A DNA stretch of 64,000 nt. It comes from Limanda limanda. Its lineage: Eukaryota; Chordata; Actinopteri; Pleuronectiformes; Pleuronectidae. Numbering within the stretch: position 1 is the first letter of the stretch; each line of letters opens with the position of its first letter. The DNA lies in the NCBI RefSeq assembly GCF_963576545.1, contig NC_083642.1, positions 1,792,005 to 1,856,004 of the forward strand, written 5' to 3'. A program made the position numbers and the translations under genes. Under the pieces are notes generated by a model. The model worked only from the letters and a program-made list of their open reading frames with translations. It ran no database searches and was not told where the DNA came from. Below, piece by piece: positions 14,343-26,600 of the stretch.

Positions 14343-17300
14343 ACAAGATAAGATAAGCACTTATGTAGCTTATGCTGCTGATAACCACTGTTGGTTATTG
14401 TCCTACAGGAGTTCGTGTCTTATCTATGCATTTTATACATTGAGGTTTTATTCATTTGTAATGTTTAATATATTTTGTGTAACATTTTTCAGGATTTATA
14501 ACTTTATTCTTTTTGGGCTCAGATTTAGTTTCATATCTTAGATCTATTTTCATGTCTATGTTCGGATTAGCTCGCCAAGACTCAACTCTGTAGTTATGGC
14601 AATAAAGTTCAAAGTTTAATGAGATATTTATTGATAATCACAGGAAGTTAAGTTATAAACAGAATAACTGAAGTTTCTATGAACTAGAGAATCGTGAACA
14701 GTCTTTTAAGGGCTCAGATGATCTATTTTCATATCTATGTTCGGATGACTCAACTGACAATGAAGTTATGGCAATAAAGTTCAAAGTTTGATGAGATATT
14801 TATTGATAATCACAGGAAGTTGAGTTATAAACAGAATAACTTGACTTTCTATGATCTATAACTAGAGAATCGTGAACAGTCTTTTTAGGGCTCAGATGAT
14901 CTATTTTCATGTCTATGTTCAGATGACTCAACCGACTCAACTGACAATGAAGTTATGGCAATAAAGTTCAAAGTTTGATGAGATATTTATTGATAATCAC
15001 AGGAAGTTAAGTTATAAATAGAATAACCGAAGTTTCTATGATATATAAGTAGAGAATCGTGAACAGTTTTTTTAGGGCTCAGATGATCTATTTTCATGTC
15101 TATGTTCGGATGACTCAACCGACAATGTAGTTATGGCAATAAAGTCCAAAGTTTATTCAGATATTTATTGATAATCACAGGAAGTTAAGTTATAAACTGA
15201 ATAACTTGAGTTTCTATGATCGATAACTAGAGAATCGTGAACGGTCTTTTAAGGGTTCAGATGATCTATTTTCATATCTATGTTCGGATGACTCAACCGA
15301 CTCAACTCTGTCGTTATGGCAATAAAGTTCAAAGTTTAATAAGATGTTTATTGATAATCACAGGAAGTTAAGTTGTAAACAGAACAACTGAAGTTTGTAT
15401 GATCTATAACTAGAGAATCGTGAACAGTCTTTTAAGGGCTCAGATGATCTATTTTCATATCTATGTTCGGATTAGCTCGCCAAGACTCAACTCTTTCGTC
15501 ATGGCAATAAAGTTCAAAGTTTTATGAGATATTTATTGATAATCACAGGAAGTTGAGTTATAAACAGAATAATCGAAGTTTCTTTGAACTAGAGAATGGT
15601 GAACAGTCTTTTTAGGGCTCAGATGATCTATTTTCATGTCTATGTTCGGATGACTCAACCGACAATGAAGTTATGGCAATAAAGTCCAAAGTTTAATCAG
15701 ATATTTATTGATAGTCACAGGAAGTTAAGTTATAAACAGAATAACTGAAGTTTCTATGATCTATAACTAGAGAATCGTGAACAGTCTTTTAAGGGCTCAG
15801 ATGATCTATTTTCATATCTATGTTCGGATGAGCTCGCCAAGACTCAACTCTGTCGTTATGGCAATAAAGTTCAAAGTTTGATGAGATATTTATTGATAAT
15901 CACAGGAAGTTGAGTTATAAACAGAATAACTTGAGTTTCTATGATCTATAACTAGAGAATCGTGAACAGTCTTTTTAGGGCTCAGATGATCTATTTTCAT
16001 GTGTTTGTTCGGATGACTCAACCGACAATGAAGTTATGGCAATAAAGTTCAAAGTTTTAATAAGATATTTATTGATAATCACAGGAAGTTAAGTTATAAA
16101 CAGAACAACTGAAGTTTCTATGATATATAACTAGAGAATCGTGAACAGTCTTTTTAGGGCTCAGATGATCTATTTTCATGTCTATGTTCGGATGACTCAA
16201 CCGACTCAACCGACAATGAAGTTATGGCAATAAAGTTCAAAGTTTAATGAGATATTTATTGATAATCACAGGAAGTTGAGTTATAAACAGAATAACTTGA
16301 GTTTCTATGATCTATAACTAGAGAATCGTGAACAGTCTTTTTAGGGCTCAGATGATCTATTTTCATGTCTATGTTCGGATGACTCAACCGACTCAACCGA
16401 CAATGAAGTTATGGCAATAAAGTTCAAAGTTTAATGAGATATTTATTGATAATCACAGGAAGTTGAGTTATAAACAGAACAACTGAAGTTTCTATGATAC
16501 ATAACTAGAGAATCGTGAACAATCTTTTTAGGGTTCAGATGATCTATTTTCTTGTCTATGTTCGGATTAGCTTGCAGGACTCAACTCTGTCGTCATGGCA
16601 ATAAAGTTCAAAGTTTAATGAGATATTTATTGATAATCACAGGAAGTTGAGTTATAAACAGAATAATCGAAGTTTCTTTGAACTAGAGAATCGTGAACAG
16701 TCTTTTTAGGGCTCAGATGATCTATTTTCATATCTATGTTCGGATGACTCAACCGACAATGAAGTTATGGCAATTAAGTTCAAAGTTTAATAAGATATTT
16801 ATTGATAATCACAGGAAGTTAAGTTATAAACAGAATAACTTGAGTTTCTATGATCTATAACTAGAGAATCGTGAACATTCTTTTTAGGGCTCAGATGATC
16901 TATTTTCATGTCTATGTTCGGATTAGCTCGCCAAGACTCAACTCTGTCGTTATGGCAATAAAGTTCAACGTTTTAATAAGATATTTATTGATAATCACAT
17001 GAAGTTAAGTTATAAACAGAACAACTGAAGTTTCTATGATATATAACTAGAGAATCGTGAACAGTCTTTTAAGGGCTCAGATGATCTATTTTCATATCTA
17101 TGTTCGGATTAGCTCGCCAAGACTCAACTCTTTCGTCATGGCAATAAAGTTCAAAGTTTTATGAGATATTTATTGATAATCACAGGAAGTTGAGTTATAA
17201 ACAGAATAATCGAAGTTTCTTTGAACTAGAGAATGGTGAACAGTCTTTTTAGGGCTCAGATGATCTATTTTCATGTCTATGTTCGGATGACTCAACTGAC

Positions 17301-17582
17301 TCAACCGACAATGAAGTTATGGCAATAAAGTCCAAAGTTTAATGAGATATGTATTGATAGTCACAGGAAGTTAAGTTATAAACAGAATGATTTTTGTGAA
17401 GATCGGCCAATGGGAACACCTTCCGGGGGTCTCGGGCTGTCTCGGGGGGGCACCGTTGAGCCATTTTGCGTCGCCCATTGAAAATTCCTTCAGAATACGT
17501 AAATTTCCACCACTTTCTAACTTTCTGCAAATTTTGGTAAGAAGTTGAGCATGTTAAAGCCCTCAAAAAGCCAATTCATTTG

Positions 17583-17616
<34 letters not shown>

Positions 17617-20600
17617 CCTTACAATTTCAATAGGGTCTCACCAGACACCTTTGATGTCTGTGCTCGGGCCCTAATAACTTGAGTTTCTATGATCTATAAC
17701 TAGAGAATGGTCTCCGTGGCTGAGCACCAGTGTGACTGCTATGAGAAACTTCTTCCACAGGCCCCACTGGTTACACTGGTTCCGTCCCACTTTGGGCAGC
17801 GAGCGCTGGCCCTTGACTTTGTTATTTATTGGTTTATTGCGGGTGTTGCATATTTGCACGGGTTTCCAACAGGCTATTTGTTTTTCTTTCAGCCCACCCA
17901 TTATGTTGGCATTCTCGTGTAACTCTCTCTCTCTCTGCCCTATATACCAGCCTCCACTTCAGCGTCTACCAGTCTCTGGATCCCCCCCCCCCCACTGAAA
18001 ACCCAGCAGTGAGGTCTCCTTTGTATCTTTAAGAACACATTGTAGGTGCTTGTGGCCTGCTGCTGTTTATTTGACTTGCTTTGCCCTGTAAAAGCACCAG
18101 CTATGAAGAATGACCTTGTGTCAACCCTCCAGAGCCTGCGGAGGATTGCACCCCCGTTGGGATTTCACTCCTCTGTCTCATAGAGCGTCTTCACAAACAC
18201 ACAGCCCCCCCCCCCACCCCTTCCTCCCTCCCTCCTCCCTGTCTCCTGCAGCCCCCTTATAGGCCCACCGCCGTGATGTAACTCCTGGGAAAGTTAGGTA
18301 GGCAGATATTTAAAGACTTATGGTGATGTTGTTCCCAGCCCATTGATTCTGTCACTCACAGGCCTAGTCTGACTCCGCTGTGTCTGGGACATCCGATAGG
18401 GGCGGTGCGGCCCCGAAAACTGGGGCAGCATGCCGTGTAAGCCCCTCACAAAGCCCCATAGAAAGGGTCCTGAAAGAGAACACCTCGGCGAGGATTAGCC
18501 CCCAGTGCCTCCCTCTCCGACATTCTTTTCATCTCATCTCCCACAATCAGAGGGTAATGACATAATCACTCTTAAGACACAGTGTTGTGCCAGAAAGTGT
18601 CTTTGCCAAACATTGTCACCTCCGGACGAGAACCCGAGCCTTGAGCTCGACGTCCGCGGAAGTGGTCGCACTCAAGGTCGTACGTGTCGTTGCCACTCTA
18701 TCAGGGGTCTTTTTTTGTGTGTTAACGAAGAAAAGAAGGTGCACCACACACGGTGAGAAGCAGTAAACTGGATTTTTCTCGGGTTGTTTGTGAGTTTATC
18801 TTATTACACATCTGTAAGGTCCCAGAGAAACACAACACGTCCATTTGAAGCTGTCTTGGCAAGAAACTTGTGTTCTCAAACAAGCCAAACATTTACACTC
18901 CACATTTACATAGTTTTTCCCCTCGTGCCCGGTGGAAACAGTCCAACCCGTTCTTATGATGGCATTTGCTTTCTATCGGACCGATCCCGTGTGTGGGCTG
19001 CTGGCAGCGTGCAGACGTACACTGCATTCCTCTGGAGATTTTCCATTTGAAAGTGATCACAATAGCGAGGTATGGAGTTGTGCCGCGAGTGGAATTTTTT
19101 TAATGAGATGATAAGTGAAGTACATTTCAAACAATGTCTGCGAAGCGTCACGTTGTCGGGTTTCACAGCGATATGTCAGAGGTACACATCGGTAAGCCTT
19201 ATTGGTCTCCACTCTGAAGATGAGAGGAATCTGTCACTGCTGAGAGCAGCGAGGGATCTGTGATGGCTGTAATTGGGGGAGTCAAGTCAAACATCACGCC
19301 TGGCGTGTTGAGTAATGGCTGGGTTTAGCCCGAGGCAAGGGTTTTTGTTTCCTCTCTCTCATTCCCAGTGATGATTAATGCGTCGGTGTGTGGGACCTTT
19401 TGGTTCAACCCACACAGAGGAGAGGAGAGCGAGTCCCACAGGAATCAGGGCCACACACCTCCTGCTCCACTGACAGGGTGAACCACCTTCTAGTTTGTGC
19501 TGCGTGATGATGAACTCTGCTTTCAACACGTCCGACCCCTGACAAGGTTACGCTTGTTTAACTCGGCGAAATTTCCTAATTAAGTCATCTGAGCGGGGGC
19601 AAGGAAGAGACAAATAATAAACAGTCTTTTGTCGTTACATCTGAAATTTGCAAGTAAAATAAACGGCACGCTGCGTGAGTTTCACTTTCACAGACGGAGA
19701 CTGTTTTATTTGGATTACGTTTCATTTATAATAGCTTCAGATTGATGCCAGATTTACGGAAATCCCTTAATCTCGCCTGATTCTGCTCATGTGCTGGTCA
19801 TGTTCCTGAAACTCCAATTTCCCAATTATTGCTCCACTTTACAATAAACTGGGGCATCAAGAAAAAACAACTAATTAGTCAACATAATATGTCCGTTTTA
19901 TTTAAACATTTCTTTCTGATTTATTCCGCAAATACATATGATGTTCAGTACATGTGTGTAAAATTGATTTGGTTTTACAATTTCTTGTGTTGCAGAGATA
20001 TTAAAAGAGTTTTAATCCATTTTCTTGCCAAGAAGAAATGTTGAGAAGATCCATCCCACTCGTGTTTGTCCAGCAAAGACGCACATAGAAGCGCATTAGC
20101 TTAGCTTAGCATAAAGCCTTCCGAACAATATACCAGCACCTACGAAACTTCCTCATTGACATTTTTTCTGGTTTGTTTGAATTATAGAAAAATCAAGTGT
20201 TTTCAGACATAAACTCCGGATAATATCTGCAGAATTGGGTTTGGACTTTTCTGCAGAGTTTACCTTTTATACCTGAAGAGCAGCTTCAGCTGTGGACATC
20301 ACATGTTTGTGTTACAACACATCAACACAAGCTCATGTCTCCTTTAACTCTTGAATCTCGTTGTCTTTCCAAGTTGACATCTTCAAAGTGCATGTATGGA
20401 TTCTTCTTTTTCTAACTGAGATATTTTGTATTCTTTTAGTTTTTTCAGTTTTGCATCAGACATTATCTGGATTTTGCATCTGGGTGGAGGCAGGAGAAAC
20501 TCTACTGCCTGCCCCCCCCCCCCCCCTGGATCATTTCAGAAGATTATCAGGAGTTCAGTGAATATCTGAAAGCAGCTTCATTGAGCTTTAGAGGGGCTGG

Positions 20601-23600
20601 TAGTTGGATTTGTAACCTACCGCCAACAGTTTCCTCAGTATTTATGCTAAGCTAAGATACAAAATCTTCGTGTTTACTGCACTAGCATGAGAGATGCATC
20701 AATCTTCTCTCAGCAAAAACTTGTCTGCTCCTTTAATGAAATCAGAAATGACTGAGGAGTAGCTAATGATTTCCCTCCTCCCACGTCGTACCCGGGGGGT
20801 CGGGCCGTGGGGCAGAGCCGTGCCCGGGATGGAAGTGGATCACTGGTGCTTTTCAACAGCTCGTTTCACCCACCACAGGGAAAATGAGCACTCGCTCCGA
20901 TTTCAAAGCTATAATTTGTCCACAGAACAGATGTGACACGGCGATCAAAGCAATCAGCTCGTATCGCCCTCTCGTATCCAGGCCGAGCCAAGATTGTCTC
21001 TCGCAAATTTCTTCAGCAAAAACACACATTTACTCACTTTCTCTCGCACACGATAAACACATAGACAACTTTGTTTAGGCAACAGGAAAGTTGAGAAACA
21101 GCAACTTGAAATCCGGCTCTGCTTTATCGTTTTATGACTGCGTCTCAGCTACACTTCCAACTGGTGTTGCTGCTGCATTTGCTGAATTAATGGTGCGGTG
21201 GAGTAATTATGTTTTGCACACGGTGCTTGCCAATTGAGTAATAACACAGTGAGAAGGGAACAGAGTCAACATTGCATGCCTCACTGTATTTAGCTCTTTG
21301 GCGATAAATCCTCAAGGCAGTTTGTTTCTGTAGGAGCACAGAGGTGGAGACATGAGGGCTGGGATGCACGCAGGTTACCAGGATCCCCTCGGCCCACACA
21401 GCCCGGGGGTCCCTGCCTCCCGGGGTGGGATGGGCCCAGCGGCCGACCCGTCCACCCATGCGTGGACGACTGCACAGGGAGCAGTGCAGCGATATGAAAA
21501 CAAGAGATTAGAGAAGAACTCTCTGTCATCCTGTCCAACCTCAAACCTGCCTGTGCAACATTTTTATCAGCAGCGAGTGGTTTCGTGTCATCTCGTGCGC
21601 ACGAACAGGTTGAAAAGCAGATAACACGTCAAAGAAAACAAGTTCCACTGAACACACGGAAGAATGGAAGAATCCAGGAGCCGGCTGCGGTGGAGTCGAG
21701 TTCCAGGCTCTGGTTCCAGCCCCAGAGACGTGTTTTAACAGTTGTGTTTGTGTTTTCGGTGGCATGGTGCCCCAGGGAAATATTTTCCCCGTTTTATTGC
21801 TTCGAATAAATTCAACCTAATTTCCTTCAAACTACATGACAAACATGCTCAGAGCGGTGCACCTGAAAGGATTATTCACGCAGACGCAAATCAATCTTTG
21901 GAGGGTAATAAAATCCCCTGTGCTCCTGGGAATGATCAGCTTTGATTACAACTGATTGGGTAATTGATCCAAACACACGCGGGGCTGTAGGATAATAAAA
22001 CATTCTGTGTTCACGTTTATTGTCGGTACTAAACAAGTTCAGGGGTGGAAAGTGATAAACGATATCTACTCAAATGCTGTTCTTTGTATGGTTTGAGGGA
22101 CGTGTGCTTTCAATTTGATGTTAATAACACTTCTACTCTAAGAGATGTAAGAAGTTTCAGTTTAAGTTGGAAAAGATATATGATATAAGAGATAATAAAT
22201 TGATTAATCCAGTGATTCTCAGCACTGTCTTGGACACGTTTCCCCTCTAAACTTCTCAGGCTACATCCAAACTATTAGATGTGTGTTTGAAAATGCAGAA
22301 GAAGTTTGGAAACGCTGCTGGTCCTGTTTTAGTTTAAAAACTCCGGGGCTGCATTTCACTCTGGACGGGCAGAAATGGAGATGTTAGGCAATGATGACAT
22401 AGGCTCTCACGACCACATGCTGATCGGGTCTTTTGTTCACGACGTAGCCTTCGGTGAATCGTCAGGCTCCTTATCACATGACCTCCTGGAAGAAAACAAC
22501 CAGCATTAACCCGAGTAAATAAAGTTAAAGTTGCACAAGAACAATTGTAACGTTATCCAGCTAGCCAGCTCCGAGATGAAATGGGACGCGGCAGTAGCCT
22601 CAGATTCATTTAAAGCTAAAGCGCAGACAATCTTTCTCCCCCTGCTGGCACTGAGAGTAATTACACAGTTCTGAGACAATAATTATTTATAACACAAAGT
22701 TGCAAGGCGATCGGTATCTTCTGTCGGTCCCTTCTCTTCTTTTTGCTTTTTTATGCATTAGAGCTATAAATCTATATATAAGTGATATAAAGGCTAATAA
22801 TACTGCATCAAGTACTTATAACTGCACATATACCTGTATAGGCAACGGTACAAGTACATTTTCGAGTGTATAGAGCTAGTTAGCGTAGCCTTGAGACTGG
22901 AAGCGATCAGACACATCTAACCCAACTGAGGTCAAAGGTGAACAAGGTTTGTTTAATCTGTACAAAGACACGAGGACAACTTGACATTTTTACTATTTGC
23001 AGAAGTATGTTAACTCAAAACAAATGATCAGATGAGATAAATCAATCTCTCTGCAACAAAGAGAAGAAGTGAATTCACTATTTCATGCTCTTGTATTGGA
23101 ACTTTGCCTGAAGTGAAGGATCTGAATCTTTCTTCCACCAGTGAACACACGGTGCATCACATTCTTAAACTCTGAGCTTCAGCAGCGTGTGATGATTTAC
23201 AGCTCCATCACTGAGGATAAACACGGCACTGGAAGATTTAGAGTTTCTCACCTTTCCACAGACGGCCTGACTCGGTCCGAGCTGTGAGAGGCGTGCCTTC
23301 CCCCCCCCGCTGACAGACGAGGCCACTTTGAGGCACTCTCACATCAGCGCTGATCAAAGCCGGGGCCCCTGGTGTTCTTCATCAACCCTCAGACTGATAC
23401 CTGGACCCGCTCCCCCCCCCCCACTTGGTTCCCGGCTCGTACACGCTGCTGCAGAGCGACGGAATCCACAGTTTACTTTACGCCACAGTCGATCGCAGCC
23501 AGTGAGTGATTGAACGCCCCTGACAGGTCGTTCTGTGTCATCGAGCAATATGGTTTTCATGACTGCGTGTGCGGACTCTTTGAAGTTCTCGGGCCGAGAC

Positions 23601-26600
23601 GCAGACTCACCTGCACACAGTGAATCACAATTTTCTTTTGGCAGGTTGCACGGAGCGTCCCGGCCGTCACTCTGAGCGTTCTGCTCTGACAGCGCCGACC
23701 CAGGAGCAGAGAACACCATCCCTCCGAGTGAAAAGAGCCCGAGCTGTTTCTTAAGCTGATGATTCAATTATTTACACAGTGAATTGCTGTTATTTTTCAG
23801 CTCAGATATGAAGGTAATAATTACCTTGCTCGTAGCCTTTCTTCCCAGAGCACAGAAAATCCTGCAGGGCAAGGTTTGTAATGGTTTAATTACAATGCTG
23901 AGTATTAAAGGGGATAACAAGCTCAGCGTATGGCTGATTCCTGGCAGCGATAGTTCGTCTTTTTTATTATCATGCAGCGCTAAGATGTGTAATTATAATC
24001 CACATGTGTGGGCCGAATTGCTCTGGAACATTAAGACAATGATCTTTAACATAAACAGGGTAAATGTCGAGTTTTCACTTCTTTGGGAACAGCGGCCACT
24101 GGCTGTCGAAACGGCTTTTTGGATGGCGTTGAGCCGCCTCAGCTGATGATTCACGCTTTTACTATTATTCCCAGTGGAAACATACTCAGACTGCCACAGG
24201 CGGTGAATACTTCTCCAACCCACAACACAAACCCCTTTCATAATATTCCCTGAAGCTTATAGAACTTGTAAAAAGAAAAGAATAGCATGGACAGTATTAT
24301 TTTTTCACTTTCTTGCGGAGCCACTTGAGACAGATTGACAGTAGACAGCTCGCCCGGCCCCGCCCGCCTGCCAACACCTTAAAGAACTCAGTAATTAACA
24401 TGTCATATCTCGTTGGTTTAATCCCCACGAAAGCTGACATGGAAAAACAACACGTTTAGTTATTGTCGTCTGGATGCTGGAGGTGGGAAAGATTCCTGTT
24501 TCTAAGAGCAGGATCAGACGATGCGTTACCAGTGTATCGTGGCAGAGTTGTGAGAGTTTAAAACACAAAGTACAACAATACACAACAACACTAAAGGCGT
24601 CAAACTTGAGTTTAATCGTACTCAACAATGAACTTTGGTTTTCAGTTTTCAGTGTCATCATTGTAATTTTGACTTAGATGTTGAGTAAATGTTGGTTAGT
24701 TGGAAACTTGGACCTATGATGCCTCATGACATAAAGTCCCTTTAATTAAAATCACAAATGATTATTTTTACACTTTGGTTGTTGTGCAGTAGCTGCTGTA
24801 AACCTGCCTGTTTGTAATGTTGTGTTCATCTTGTCCTGTGTTGTTGTTACTTCTGAATTATTGGTTATTAGTGAGTCGTCCTTTTCAACGGTCCATGGGG
24901 CAGAGTGACGTTAGAAAACTTTGTGTTCATCCGACCTGGTTTGTCTGCAGTGAAGATGAATGTGTTTCCATGAAATTAAACTGAATTTGCTTTATTATTG
25001 TTCACATGTGACTTATATACAAGTTTGAAGGATTTACTGAACTGGTGTTAGGCCCAAGTTCAAAGTCTTTCAAAATAAAAGGTCTGACATTCAGCTCGAT
25101 ATAAACTATTGCAACAACAAACGATACCCGACAATATACATGTTATATATACATTTATGCAGACAAGTCAACATTATCATCTACAGATCCATTGATTTCC
25201 CTCAGCACTCAAACTGAGCTAAAGGAGTGAATTTATTTGCCAGGTGAACACACACATGACTCTAAATGAATGATAGTGTTGCTCCACAAGCCTTAATGTT
25301 GTGCTTATTTAACTGGGCGTGTAAATAAGCATCATCACCATGTCAAACCGTGATGAAATGTAGATGTTGTGTTAACAGCTTCTCTCCGATGCCTCCGAGT
25401 CGCTGAAAAAACTGTTTTTGTAGGTTTAAGTGCATTTTCTTTCTTTCTAATATGTTAATAGATATTTAAAAAATTAAAAATGCAATGGAAAAATCCATTT
25501 AACCAACAGTCACATGGAAACAGAACAGAGTAGCGGACAAGGATTCTTGTCTTAACCTAATTATTCTGGCTCTCATCTGCCTCCAAGCCTCGGAATCACA
25601 ACCAAAACAGAGAAGGATCCAACGTGCAGCCGACAAAGTTGTTTATTTTCTCTGCTGTCGGACAGAAGCGAAAGTCACAGAGAGAACGAGACGGCTGCTA
25701 AACCCGAAATATGTTCGTAAAAATCACAAAAAGAAACTGTCCTTTAATTCCAGCAGATTGAAAAGACAAACAAGGAGTCACGTTGTTGTGGTGGAACGAG
25801 AGGAAAGTCTTTAAAAGTGGAGAGAGGGGCGTGTTGGTTTTGCAAGATAAGTGATCCGTGTCCCTCCGCCAAACCTAAACAAATTCCATCTCAGACAGCT
25901 CACCTCCACGGCCCGGCCTTATCTGCTCCTCTATCTCAACCCAAGGCACTTGACATTCGGGGAAGGGTTCGGGTAGAATTCAAGCTTCGCTGTAATTGGA
26001 ATCCGTTCAGCCTCACATTTTACCGTAAGGAAAACATGCCACTTGCGGTATTACGCATTAAAAACGTGGCGTCCGGGAGTTTGTGTCTTATCTCCGTGAG
26101 AGATCCCAGTCTCGTATGCAGTGATTTATTATACACCAGTTATTTCAGATAAGGAGATCCAGCGTACGTACGGCTTTGGAAACGATCTTAAATCATAACT
26201 CAGACTTGTATACATACTGGGTATACTTTTGTTATCTTGTTTATGAGATTTTCCATCATAACATTAGTCACACTGGTAGTATTAATAAAAGGAACAGACC
26301 AGCGTGTCTCTGGATGGAGGAGAAAGTTTTGGCCTTTTTGACATGTTGTTACAAAACTACAGTAATTGAGGTCTGCGATCCACAGAATCGACATCACACC
26401 ACTCATTTTTCACCGGAGCGCTCATGGAAATGTTCATGTGCTGAAAAACCAAAAACCCTTGACGAGGTTTGTTTACATGAATCCGGGCATATTTGGGCAA
26501 ATGAGAAGTGACGTGGCACCTGAGTGGATTAAAGTGAAGCTTTTCAGGGAGGAATGGTGACTAAACTTGGACCAGTTCTCCTCGAGGAGCAACCAGTGAA

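Noticed and set aside
22795..22815. miR-200/429-like seed (taataatactgcatc), expected because miR-200b/a/429 lie near SDF4 in human
   Set aside because: Only the first bases match; the rest differs and no hairpin is evident. No other match was found on either strand.
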